Shown: positions 32,714 to 40,249 of the stretch, piece after piece
Layout of the letters: each line of letters opens with the position of its first letter
Numbering within the stretch: the stretch's first letter is position 1
Assembly (NCBI GenBank): GCA_963169665.1
Contig: CAUJET010000201.1
Span: 1 to 46,824, forward strand
Direction of reading: 5' to 3'
Length of the DNA: 46,824 nt
Origin: Actinomycetota bacterium
Lineage (GTDB): Bacteria; Actinomycetota; Acidimicrobiia; Acidimicrobiales; Ilumatobacteraceae
The notes under the pieces: generated by a model
Told to the model about the DNA's origin: nothing
The model's database searches: none
Seen by the model: only the letters and a program-made list of their open reading frames with translations
Translations under genes and position numbers: made by a program

Positions 32714-33277
32714 GTGTCCGCGTTTCCCGATCACGACGACCACGACGGATGGGTCCGTCTGCTCGCTGACCCGATCCGCGCGCAGCGGGCGTTCTGGCAC
32801 CTCGTCTTGACGGGCCCGGAGGCGCTCGACAGCGTGCGGCGCGGGCTCGACTCGCCGATCGACGACGTTCGGCGGTGGTCGACGAAGGCGATGGACCACC
32901 TCGTCGATGCCGATGGGTTGTCGACGCTCGTCCGCATGCTCGAGGATCCCGACCCGGGCGTTCGGCTCGAGGCGTGCCACGCCCTCGCCTGCGATCGGTG
33001 CAAGGACAACGCGTGCCGTCCCGACGCAGCCGCCGTGCTCCCGAGGGCGATCGAGGTGATGCTCGACGATCCGGGTGCACACGTCCGGGCCTACGCCATC
33101 GAGCTCGTCGGTCGCTGGGTGCACACCCACCCCGAGGCCGAGACGGCACTCATCCGTTGCCGCGATCACGACCCGTCGCCGGCGGTTCGGAAGAAGGCCG
33201 GCTGGTATGCGCCCGGCGGCACGATCCACCGCAGGACAGCGCCGTCCCGATCGAGGCGTGCCTCCGCAACACGCTGA
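32714..33277 (+). CDS. HEAT-repeat protein
   Basis: A 187-residue helical repeat protein. Two to three HEAT-like units are visible: AQRAFWHLVLTGPEALDSVR, DDVRRWSTKAMDHLVDADGL with DPDPGVRLEACHALACDRCK, and DDPGAHVRAYAIELVGRWVH. A cysteine pair (CDRCKDNAC) lies in the middle and could bind metal. Such proteins are scaffolds or protein-protein adaptors. The GTG at 32714 is the best start. It is 30 bases upstream of a GNAT gene in the same direction. Confidence 0.7.
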   Translation: MSAFPDHDDHDGWVRLLADPIRAQRAFWHLVLTGPEALDSVRRGLDSPIDDVRRWSTKAMDHLVDADGLSTLVRMLEDPDPGVRLEACHALACDRCKDNACRPDAAAVLPRAIEVMLDDPGAHVRAYAIELVGRWVHTHPEAETALIRCRDHDPSPAVRKKAGWYAPGGTIHRRTAPSRSRRASATR

Positions 33278-33307
33278 CGCCGTGGTTCGAATCCCTACGC
33301 TCGCCGC

Positions 33308-33715
33308 ATGAGTCTCACCTTCGAGTGGCGCGGTGCATTCACCAACCGCGAGGTCAACGAACTGCACGCAGCTGCGTTCGAGACCAGGGTGTTCAGCGAC
33401 GACGAGTGGAACTGGGTGCAGCTCACGGCCGAACGAAGCCTCGGCTGGGTCGTCGCGCGAGACGGCGATCGGCTCGCGGGATTCGTGAACGTGATCTGGG
33501 ACGGTCTGGTGCACGCATGGATCCAGGACACGATGGTCGACCCGCGGGACCACCGGCGGGGCGTCGGCACCCGACTCGTGGCCGAGGCCGTGTCCGCTGC
33601 TCGTGAGACCGGCTGTGAATGGATGCACGTCGACTTCGACGACGACCTCCGCAGCTTCTACTACGACGCCTGCGGCTTCCGACCGACCAACGCCGGCCTC
33701 ATCGCCCTGCAGTGA
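33308..33715 (+). CDS. GNAT-family N-acetyltransferase
   Basis: A 135-residue GNAT acetyltransferase. It shows the core beta4 strand (RLAGFVNVIWDGLVHAWIQD), the acetyl-CoA loop DHRRGVGTRLVAEAVSAA (R/Q-x-x-G-x-G/A motif) and the final strand with FYYDACGFRPT. The length is typical for a single domain. The acceptor is not predictable. It follows the HEAT gene by 30 bases and converges on the phosphoesterase gene. Confidence 0.88.
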   Translation: MSLTFEWRGAFTNREVNELHAAAFETRVFSDDEWNWVQLTAERSLGWVVARDGDRLAGFVNVIWDGLVHAWIQDTMVDPRDHRRGVGTRLVAEAVSAARETGCEWMHVDFDDDLRSFYYDACGFRPTNAGLIALQ

Positions 33716-33761
33716 CGTCCACGCCGTGCGGCCGACGTCCGGCCCGAGCCCGACCAGCCGG

Positions 33762-34568
33762 TCAGTGGGTGGGCGCGAGGTCGAACGGACTCGTGCGGCG
33801 TGCGCGTTCGGCTCGTGCCCAATCGACGAACGCCGGTGCGGCGATGGAGATCGGCGTGCGGTTCGCCGCAGCGCCGACGGCGACCGTGTGCGAGATCACC
33901 GTGGCGTCGAGATAGACGTGCAGCGCGATCATCGGGGGTTCGTCGGTCTCGGCAGGGTCGTGACGAGGGTCGAGGTCACCGGCCACCGCGACCGACGTGG
34001 AGGGGCACACGGTCACGAGGCAACCCGCCCACGTCGTGGTGATCGGACGGTGCACGTGACCCGACATGACGTGGCGCACCTGCTCGTGCCGACGTACGAC
34101 GGCCTCGAAACGGTCGATGCCCCGGAGGCCGACGCAGTCCATCCACCAGATGCCGGTCTCGAACGGTGGGTGGTGCAGCGCGATGGCGGTCGGGACGGAT
34201 CGGTGCTCGCCGAGATGAGCGTCGAGCCAGGCTGCGTCGTCGCTGGTGAACTCGTCGGTGCTGGTGTCGAGCAGCACGACGTGGAGCCCATCGAGCTCGA
34301 CGCTGCGATGGCCTGCGTGCGCGTCGATCCTGCGATCGTGGTTGCCCCGCACCGCGTCCCACGGTGCCCGTAACGGGGCGATCCGCTCGTTGAATTCGGT
34401 CCACTCCTCCCGGCTCCCGGAGTGCGTCAGGTCACCGGTGACGAGGACGAGGTCCGGTCGACGCGACATCGAGTTGATCGCATCGACAGCATCGGAGAGC
34501 CGGTCGCCGCTGCCAGGGTTCGGCCCGCCGAGATGCACGTCCGAGATCTGCGCGAGCACCACCGTCAT
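33762..34568 (-). CDS. calcineurin-like metallophosphoesterase (CpdA-like)
   Basis: A 268-residue binuclear metallophosphoesterase. All motifs are present: ISDVHLGG (D-x-H), VTGDLTHSG (GD), RGNHDRR (GNHD), a His in ALHHPPFE and GHVHRP (GHxH). The layout resembles cyclic-nucleotide phosphodiesterase CpdA or other type III phosphodiesterases. Substrate may be cAMP, another cyclic nucleotide or a phosphoester. The ATG start is at 34568. The gene lies 45 bases downstream of the ATP-binding kinase gene in the same direction and may be in one transcript with it. Confidence 0.88.
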   Translation of the reverse strand: MTVVLAQISDVHLGGPNPGSGDRLSDAVDAINSMSRRPDLVLVTGDLTHSGSREEWTEFNERIAPLRAPWDAVRGNHDRRIDAHAGHRSVELDGLHVVLLDTSTDEFTSDDAAWLDAHLGEHRSVPTAIALHHPPFETGIWWMDCVGLRGIDRFEAVVRRHEQVRHVMSGHVHRPITTTWAGCLVTVCPSTSVAVAGDLDPRHDPAETDEPPMIALHVYLDATVISHTVAVGAAANRTPISIAAPAFVDWARAERARRTSPFDLAPTH

Positions 34569-34613
34569 CGCGAGAGTCTTCCACCGATCGCCCTCGATTT
34601 CGACGGACGGCTC

Positions 34614-35171
34614 CTACGTCTCGCCCGTCCCAGCGTTCGATCGGCACCACGCCACGACCGACGCCAGATCGACCGGGGCGGACGTGTCGACGCGGAGCAC
34701 CGGCCCGAGACCGAGCGGTTCGGCGTGCTCGATCATCCGGGTCCACTCGTCGTCGTCGGGTGCTGCCCCGTGGATCGGGTGCGATGACGCCCACCGGCGA
34801 GCGAACCGATCGCGCAACAGCGGTACCGGTGCTTCGCACCAGACCTCGGCAACGTGGCCGACGCCTGCGTGACGGAGACCGGCCTCGACCAGTCCACGGA
34901 CGTCAGCGCGCCACGAGCTCTCCAGGACGGCTCCGGGAGGCGACATAGCGAGCAACGCCCACATCGTTCGGCTGGCAGCGGCGCCGAGGTTGCGGTTCCA
35001 CTCACGTTGGGTGAGGCCGATCGGCGGATCAGCGCCGAGCACCTCGGCGTGGGTCTCCTTGATGACGTCCTTGCTCAGCAGGGGAAGTGCGAGTGCGGTC
35101 GCGACCCCTGGGGCCAGCGTGGACTTGCCCGCAGCGGGGAGTCCGTTCACCAGCACCACCAGGCGAGCCAT
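34614..35171 (-). CDS. P-loop kinase-like ATPase (AAA_33 type)
   Basis: A 185-residue small kinase-fold protein. Walker A is GLPAAGKST near the N-terminus. A later Lys/Asp/Glu pattern (LSKDVIKETHAEVLG) and a lid-like segment with multiple Arg (RDRFARRWASSHP) fit the zeta-toxin/chloramphenicol phosphotransferase-like group. The ATG start at 35171 begins at the domain (MARLVVLVNG). The longer upstream frame is antisense to the MerB-like gene. Substrate unknown. A small-molecule or nucleotide kinase is most likely. It is divergent from the MerB-like selenoprotein candidate with about 80 bases between. Confidence 0.8.
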   Translation of the reverse strand: MARLVVLVNGLPAAGKSTLAPGVATALALPLLSKDVIKETHAEVLGADPPIGLTQREWNRNLGAAASRTMWALLAMSPPGAVLESSWRADVRGLVEAGLRHAGVGHVAEVWCEAPVPLLRDRFARRWASSHPIHGAAPDDDEWTRMIEHAEPLGLGPVLRVDTSAPVDLASVVAWCRSNAGTGET

Positions 35172-35253
35172 GAGCACGAAACTACTGCCGTCGCCAAGCG
35201 CGGATCGGGCGGCGAGAGCTGATCGGCACTTGGCGACGGCATACGATCGCTGC

Positions 35254-35898
35254 GTGGACGTGCTCGAACTGCGATTCGTGGTGTATCGACACTTCGTCGA
35301 GACGGGGTCCGCTCCGACGCGGGAGCACCTCGGTGAGCTCGTCGGTGATCTGGAGACCTCCGATCGCTTGCTCCGTGAACTCCACGATCGACACATGCTG
35401 GTGCTCGACGATCGTCCCGCTCGTCGTGGTGAGATCCGCATGGCGTTGCCCTTCGCGGCGGAGCCGACCGCCTTCCGGGTCACCACCGACGGCGGCGCCT
35501 GGTGGGCGAACTGTGCCTGGGACTCGCTCGCGATCCTCGCTGCGTTGCACAGCGACGGGCGCATCCGATCGACCTGGTCCGACACCGGAGAACCGCTCGA
35601 GCTCACCGTCACCGGCGGCGACCTCCACGACACCGCCGGTTTCATCTCCTTCCCACTGCCCGCGAGCCGGTGGTGGGACGACATCGTCTTCACTTGAGGC
35701 AACATCACGTTCCTCCGGTCGGAGGACATGCACGCGCCAGGTCGTGAAGCGGTCGATCTGGCCCGGATGTGGAGCCTCTCGCAGGCCTGGTACGGCGATC
35801 GCCTCGAACGGTCGTTCAGCGGTAGGTCGCTCGAGGCGACCCAACGTCTGCTCGACGACGTCGGCCTCACGACCCCGTTCTGGCAGCTCCGACCCTGA
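35254..35898 (+). CDS. MerB-like (alkylmercury lyase family) protein with in-frame TGA, candidate selenoprotein
   Basis: The frame is 214 residues if the TGA at 35695-35697 is read as selenocysteine (residue 148). If read as stop it ends after residue 147. The fold follows organomercurial lyase MerB. An N-terminal winged helix (about 1-55) is followed by AWWANCAWDSLAILAAL, where Cys87 and Asp90 sit like catalytic Cys96 and Asp99 (CALD) of MerB. Then come TGEPLELTV and WWDDIVFT-U-GNITFLRSED. The U falls where MerB has catalytic Cys159 (FCCHVHFFAS). Spacing from Cys87 to U148 is 61, against 63 in MerB. Sixty-six good codons continue after the TGA and finish VGLTTPFWQLRP, which looks like a real family C-terminus. 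A SECIS-like hairpin follows the TGA. The start is the GTG at 35254. No sel genes are in the window. Confidence 0.75.
35695..35730 (+). promoter_or_regulatory. SECIS-like element at the recoded TGA
   Basis: The TGA at 35695-35697 is followed after 19 bases by a hairpin. TCCTCC (35711-35716) pairs with GGAGGA (35721-35726) around the loop GGTC (35717-35720). An unpaired T (35710) and a lower G-C pair (35709/35727) follow, then A-T and C-G pairs below a mismatch. A GGUC loop with a bulged U just below it is the hallmark recognised by bacterial SelB, for example in E. coli fdhF. Here the bulge lies 6 pairs below the loop rather than 3. Confidence 0.7.
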
Positions 35899-35984
35899 CC
35901 ACCGTCCATTGCTGGTGGTGCTGATCTCCGCGGGAAATGCTCGCCATCGTGGGGCTGCCGTCGGCGGTTCGAACAGCCAGCCGA

Positions 35985-36035
35985 GACGTCATGTGCGCTG
36001 TGGAGCGCTGGGCGCTCCACAGCGCACAACACGTC
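35985..36035. repeat. long near-perfect palindrome (17-bp inner, 5-bp outer stem)
   Basis: TGTGCGCTGTGGAGCGC (35992-36008) pairs exactly with 36012-36028 around a 3-base loop. After a 2-base mismatch GACGT (35985-35989) pairs with ACGTC (36031-36035). It lies in the 284-base gap between the MerB-like and LysE genes. The rest of that gap shows no gene. It could be a terminator of the upstream gene, a REP-like element or a regulator site. No T-run follows. Confidence 0.75.
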
Positions 36036-36182
36036 GGTGCAACGCACGCCGAACCTCCGATCGGCACGGGTTGCCCACGTGCTGGTGTTGAGGAGCCTGA
36101 GCGCTGCTCCGGAGCGTGCAACACGCAGCCCGACCGCGACAATTCACTCACGGCGCCGGGAGGTCTTCGGTACCGTCGGTGC

Positions 36183-36824
36183 GTGCCCTCGTTGTCGACG
36201 CTTCCGATCTTCATCGCCTCATCACTGGCCTTGCTCGTGGTGCCTGGACCGGCGGTGCTCTTCATCGTCGCCCGCAGCAGCTCGCAAGGCACTCGAGCCG
36301 GCTTGGTCTCCGTGCTCGGCGTACACAGTGCATCGGTGGTCCACGTGATGGCCGCGGTTGCCGGGCTGTCCGCGATCGTCGTCGCCTCAGCTCTCGCGTT
36401 CACGGCGCTGAAGGTCGTCGGCGGTTTGTATCTCATCCACCTGGGGATCAAGTCGATTCGCAGTGCGCGCAGACTCACGGCGATCACGCCTCCGGTCATC
36501 AAGCCGGAGCGGCGACTCTTCGCCGAGGCGTTCACCGTCAACCTGCTGAACCCGAAGGTCGCCATCTTCTTCCTCGCGTTCCTTCCACAGTTCGTGAGCA
36601 ACTCACGCGGACCGGTGTGGTCCCAGACCCTGGTACTCGGCCTGGTTTACATCGCGCTCGGCCTGTGCTCCGACGGCATGTACGCACTCCTCGGATCACG
36701 AATCGGGTCATGGTTCGGCGGACATGTGGCGAAGGTTCGAGCGTTGCGGTACGCCGAGGGCGGCATCCTCGTCGGACTCGGCGTGCTCACACTGGCGCTC
36801 CCACACCGCCGCGCGACCAAGTAG
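36183..36824 (+). CDS. LysE/RhtB-family amino-acid exporter
   Basis: A 213-residue membrane protein with about five to six hydrophobic segments. It shows the LysE family start (LPIFIASSLALLVVPGPAVLFIV, with VPGP), GVHSASVVHVMAAVAGLSAI, LYLIHLGIKSIRSAR, FAEAFTVNLLNPKVAIFFLAFLPQFV (the NLLNPK motif of the family) and a closing helix. Members export amino acids or their derivatives by proton exchange. Substrate unknown. I use the GTG at 36183. The upstream in-frame extension runs through the palindrome region and is not credible. It is a single-gene unit. Confidence 0.9.
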   Translation: MPSLSTLPIFIASSLALLVVPGPAVLFIVARSSSQGTRAGLVSVLGVHSASVVHVMAAVAGLSAIVVASALAFTALKVVGGLYLIHLGIKSIRSARRLTAITPPVIKPERRLFAEAFTVNLLNPKVAIFFLAFLPQFVSNSRGPVWSQTLVLGLVYIALGLCSDGMYALLGSRIGSWFGGHVAKVRALRYAEGGILVGLGVLTLALPHRRATK

Positions 36825-36954
36825 CAGCGGGCGGCAGCCCGCCCTCACGACCGAACCCACGCAGGGCAGAGCTGCCGATCCGCGTCGGCCCGCGCGGTCG
36901 TCTCGTACGGGCTGGTCCCTTGCTCGACGTTCGACTCGGTGGTACGCCGGCACC

Positions 36955-37419
36955 GTGGAAGACATCGACCTCGAGCGGTTCCTCGACCCGGTACGCGAGC
37001 ACCTCGACGATGTGGTGGAGGAGCTCAGTGCTGGACGGAAGCGGACGCATTGGATGTGGTTCGTCTTCCCTCAGCTGCGCGCACTGGGTCGCAGCGAGAT
37101 GGCGAGACGCTACGGGCTCGCCGATCTCGACGAGGCACGCCGGTTCGTGGTGCATGCCGAACTCGGATCGACCTACGAACGACTCGTGGCCATCGTTCAC
37201 GACGTCGTCGTCCGTCGGGGTCGTCTCGTGCACGACGTGTTCGGCAGCCCGGACGACGTCAAGCTGGTGTCTTCGCTGACGCTGTTCCGCGCGGCGGCGG
37301 AGCACGAGGGACGGATCCAGCTTGCCCAGCAGTGCGGAGAGCTGCTGGATGAAGCGGAGCGACAGGGGCTGCCGCGCTGCGCTGTGACCAGTGCGGTCCT
37401 GGGGCCTCCTGCGGGCTGA
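36955..37419 (+). CDS. DUF1810 family protein
   Basis: A 154-residue soluble protein with the DUF1810 signature: LERFLDPVREHLDDVVEELS, then HWMWFVFPQLRALGRSEMARRYGLADLDEARRFV, and FGSPDDVKLVSSLTLF near the end. DUF1810 proteins (YcfI-like) have no established function. The family is helical and single-domain, and length matches. The start is the GTG at 36955. It follows the LysE gene by 130 bases. In that gap I see nothing clear. Confidence 0.9.
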   Translation: MEDIDLERFLDPVREHLDDVVEELSAGRKRTHWMWFVFPQLRALGRSEMARRYGLADLDEARRFVVHAELGSTYERLVAIVHDVVVRRGRLVHDVFGSPDDVKLVSSLTLFRAAAEHEGRIQLAQQCGELLDEAERQGLPRCAVTSAVLGPPAG

Positions 37420-37562
37420 GTCCGGTACGGCCAGATTTGCCGCTGCGCGCCCCCTTGTCACGAGACGTCTGGCCGGCTGACACCGAGTCGTGGCGCGGTT
37501 CGGAAGGCGGTCGGCTTCCTTCACGAGAACGACCCTCGGGATCGGGCAGTCCGGAGTGGTCG

Positions 37563-38066
37563 TCACTCGTGCGACGGTGACCGCTCCATCAGCACGTACG
37601 GCTCACGCTCGCCGTCGTCGGTGACGACACGGACAGGCGTGAACCCGACCGTGCGCCAGAAGTGGACACCTCGAGGATTGGACAGATCGGGGTCGACGGT
37701 GAGCCGCTCCCATCCGAGATGACGCTCGACGAACCGGACCAGCGCCTCGACGACAGCGGTCCCCAGCCCACGCCCACGTTCGGACGGGCTCAGGACGAGA
37801 TCCATCCCTCCGCCCTGTCGTCCGTCATCGGCGAGGTGGTACTGAACGAACCCGACGGCTCGCACGCCTTCCTCGACGATGAAGCATTCGACGCTCGGGC
37901 TTCGCGAACCGAGGTACTTCGCACGTATCTCCGAATCGGACATCGGCGCACCTCCCCATCGCTCGTACACGCCTGGGTCGGTGAACAACGCCTGCAATGT
38001 TCCCAAGTCCTGCAGAGTCGTCGGACGAAGAACGACTCCATCACCTTCGATCGCGGGGTGACTCAC
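37563..38066 (-). CDS. GNAT acetyltransferase (AAC(6')-like/RimJ type)
   Basis: A 167-residue acetyltransferase. The N-terminus (VVLRPTTLQDLGTLQALFTDPGVYERWGG) matches the aminoglycoside 6'-acetyltransferase or RimJ-like branch. The CoA loop is SERGRGLGTAVVEALVRFV, and the C-terminus has NPRGVHFWRTVGFTPVRVV. The acceptor may be a protein N-terminus or a small amine, and resistance activity is not established. The GTG at 38066 is used because the longer open frame upstream is an intergenic hairpin region. It converges on the DUF1810 gene, with 143 bases between that show a CGGCCAGA/TCTGGCCG inverted repeat. Confidence 0.85.
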   Translation of the reverse strand: MSHPAIEGDGVVLRPTTLQDLGTLQALFTDPGVYERWGGAPMSDSEIRAKYLGSRSPSVECFIVEEGVRAVGFVQYHLADDGRQGGGMDLVLSPSERGRGLGTAVVEALVRFVERHLGWERLTVDPDLSNPRGVHFWRTVGFTPVRVVTDDGEREPYVLMERSPSHE

Positions 38067-38187
38067 GCAGCCAGTATCGCTCGGCGCCTCTCGCTGGAGT
38101 CCTTCCCATCTGCGGGCTTTCCCGCGGGAAGTCAGCACGGCACTGGTGTTCCCACGGGTGCGGAGAGGCCGGCGTTCGTTCTCGGCC

Positions 38188-38216
38188 GGGTTGTGGTCGT
38201 CCAGCGACCACAACCC
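38188..38216. repeat. 12-bp hairpin of the TCTCGGCCGG repeat family, copy 1
   Basis: GGGTTGTGGTCG (38188-38199) and its complement (38205-38216) flank a 5-base loop. It begins with the same CTCGGCCGG block (from 38181) as the hairpin at 38291. Both share a core resembling GTCGTCYRG-GACC. The 296-base gap (38067-38362) holds no gene. Confidence 0.65.
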
Positions 38217-38290
38217 CGCACGGAAGCGCGAGTGGGTGTGCGCACCGATCGATCGACGGCCTGGCGTGGCGCTGCAAGCACCATTCCCGC

Positions 38291-38338
38291 GATCTCGGCC
38301 GGTTTCTTGTCGTCTGGGACCGAAAACCGGCCGAGATC
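38291..38338. terminator. 15-bp hairpin after the ABC importer operon, copy 2 of the TCTCGGCCGG family
   Basis: GATCTCGGCCGGTTT (38291-38305) and its complement (38324-38338) flank an 18-base loop. It lies 25 bases past the stop of the last importer gene (minus strand), where a terminator would be expected. No long T-run is visible in that direction (only short TTT inside the stem). Confidence 0.6.
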
Positions 38339-38362
38339 CTGACGACCTCCTGACGACGTCGT

Positions 38363-39253
38363 TCAGATGGCGCCGATGTCGCGGCCTTGGCGCTTCTGGA
38401 TGGCGTCGCCGATCAGGGTGAGCGACAGCACGGTGAGGAACAGCGCACCGCCCGGGATCAGCACCGGGTACAGGCTCTCGTCGAGCTTGGGTTGACCCGC
38501 GGCGATCATCGACCCCCACGACGGCGTCGGCGGCGCGACCGACAGGTTCAGGTAGGCGAGACCACCCTCGGCGACCACCGCGCCGGCGACGGCCACGATC
38601 ATCATCGACAGCAGGGTGGGGATGACGTTCGGTGCGATCTCGCGGCGGAGCACACGGGCGTTGGTGGCACCGAGCGACCGGGCAGCCAACACGAACTCCC
38701 GGGTCGCGATCGACAGGGTGAGCGCACGCACGATGCGGATCGTCGGACCGAGGTAGATCAAGGCGATCGCACCGACCACGGTGACGAGGCCGCGGCTCTG
38801 CGTGAACGCCACGATCGACGCGGCGAGCAACACGGTGGGGAACGCCATCAACACGTCGGCGCCGAAGATCGACACGATCTCGAGGCGGCGACGGAAGTAG
38901 CCGGCGGCGAGGCCGATGATCCCGCCGACGAACGACGAGATCAGCACCGCCGCCACGCCCACGACGATCGACACCCGGGCGCCGTAGATCGTGCGCGACA
39001 GCAGGTCGCGCCCGAGCTGATCGGTGCCCAGCCAGTTCTGGCCGGTGGGGATCGAGAGCGGGATGCCCGCACGGGTGTCGGCCGGATCGGCGAGGGGCAA
39101 CACGTCGGCGAGCAGCGCCGACAACGACAGCAGCACGAGCCACCCGACGGAGATCCACACCATCACCCCGAGGCCGCGCCGGTCGTCCGCCGCTTCGATC
39201 GTGGGCGCCGGCGCATCGGTCGGGTGCGCACCCCGTTCGAGGGCGGCGGTCAT
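38363..39253 (-). CDS. peptide-type ABC importer permease (DppC/OppC-like)
   Basis: A 296-residue inner-membrane permease of the peptide/nickel ABC family. It has the N-terminal OppC-type extension with a first membrane helix (VMVWISVGWLVLLSLSALLA), then the signature GTDQLGRDLLSRTIYGARVS and the EAA loop around AARSLGATNARVLRREIAPN. The start is the ATG at 39253, overlapping the stop of the partner permease by ATGA. Together with the binding protein it forms an importer without its own ATPases. A terminator-like hairpin follows, so the ATPases must come from another locus. Substrate is probably peptides, by family and by the shared operator with the peptidase operon. Confidence 0.92.
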   Translation of the reverse strand: MTAALERGAHPTDAPAPTIEAADDRRGLGVMVWISVGWLVLLSLSALLADVLPLADPADTRAGIPLSIPTGQNWLGTDQLGRDLLSRTIYGARVSIVVGVAAVLISSFVGGIIGLAAGYFRRRLEIVSIFGADVLMAFPTVLLAASIVAFTQSRGLVTVVGAIALIYLGPTIRIVRALTLSIATREFVLAARSLGATNARVLRREIAPNVIPTLLSMMIVAVAGAVVAEGGLAYLNLSVAPPTPSWGSMIAAGQPKLDESLYPVLIPGGALFLTVLSLTLIGDAIQKRQGRDIGAI

Positions 39254-40206
39254 GTCGGCCGTGCCTGGTGGCGGATGCGCGGATCGAGGATCCCGTGCAT
39301 CACGTCGGCGAGGAAGTTCACGAGCACGAAGCCGACCGTGAGCACGACGACGGCGCCCTGCAGCGAGACGAAGTCGCGGTTGTTGATCGCGTCGATCGTG
39401 AACCGACCGAGACCGGGCAGGGCGAAGATCGTCTCCACGAGGACGGTGCCGCCGATCATGCGACCGACGGAGATGCCGGTGAGGGTGACCACACCGATCG
39501 ACGACGGCCGCAATGCATGGCGCAACACGATGCGGCGGGTCGTGTTGCCCTTGGCTCGTGCGAACCAGATGAAGTCCATGTCGAAGGTGTTCACCAGGTC
39601 GGTGCGCAGCACGCGGGCGTACAGCGCGACCTGTTCGAGTGCGAGCGCGATCGACGGCAGCAGGAGCGACTTCAGGTTCTCGAACGGGCTCTCGCCGAAC
39701 GGCGTGTATCCCGTGGTGTCGAACCATCCGAGCTGCACCGCGAAGATCGCCATCAGTCCGACCGCCACCAGGTAGCCCGGTGTCGCCAACATCGCCAACT
39801 GCGTGCCGCTGAGGATCCGGTCGAGCCACGAACCGGGCCGCAGCGCACCGAAGATCGCCATCGGCACAGCGAGCAGCAGTGCGATCAGCTGTGATATGAG
39901 CACCAGCTCGAGCGTCACCCAGATGCGCTGGCCGATGGCTTCCGTGACCGGTTGCCGGGTGCGGAACGAGGTGCCGAGGTCGCCCTGCACGGCGTCGCCC
40001 GCCCACTGCACGTAGCGCACGGGGAGCGGATCGTCGAGGTGCAGTTCCTCGCGTGCCGCCGCCTTGTCCTCCTCGGAGGCCCGAGCTCCCAGCACTGCCG
40101 TGACCGTGTCGCCGGGGAGCAGGCTCACCATCGAGAACGACGCGAAGGTGACGGCGATGAGGACGGCCAGGAGGCGAGCGAGGCGCGACGCGAGGACCCG
40201 TGTCAC
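39250..40206 (-). CDS. peptide-type ABC importer permease (DppB/OppB-like)
   Basis: A 318-residue six-helix permease. The start MTRVLASRLARLLAVLIAVTF leads into a first membrane helix, then PGDTVTAVLGARASEED as the family extracytoplasmic segment, and the EAA-loop region WFARAKGNTTRRIVLRHALRPS for docking an ATPase. GTG start at 40206. It pairs with the DppC-like gene by a 4-base overlap and follows the binding-protein gene by 43 bases on the same strand. Confidence 0.92.
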   Translation of the reverse strand: MTRVLASRLARLLAVLIAVTFASFSMVSLLPGDTVTAVLGARASEEDKAAAREELHLDDPLPVRYVQWAGDAVQGDLGTSFRTRQPVTEAIGQRIWVTLELVLISQLIALLLAVPMAIFGALRPGSWLDRILSGTQLAMLATPGYLVAVGLMAIFAVQLGWFDTTGYTPFGESPFENLKSLLLPSIALALEQVALYARVLRTDLVNTFDMDFIWFARAKGNTTRRIVLRHALRPSSIGVVTLTGISVGRMIGGTVLVETIFALPGLGRFTIDAINNRDFVSLQGAVVVLTVGFVLVNFLADVMHGILDPRIRHQARPT

Positions 40207-40249
40207 CGGATCCCCTGTCGCGTCTCGCTCGCCCCCACGGCCGTGTACG

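Noticed and set aside
33283..33297. tRNA T-loop-like sequence (GGTTCGAATCC) before the GNAT gene
   Set aside because: The flanking bases do not form a T-arm stem, and no anticodon arm or acceptor stem can be folded upstream. At most it is a chance match or a tRNA remnant.
35695..35697. TGA of the MerB-like gene as an ordinary stop or a pseudogene mark
   Set aside because: Kept as second choice only. The downstream frame is intact, family-like and preceded by a SECIS-like hairpin, and the position is a catalytic cysteine site. A sequencing error cannot be fully excluded.
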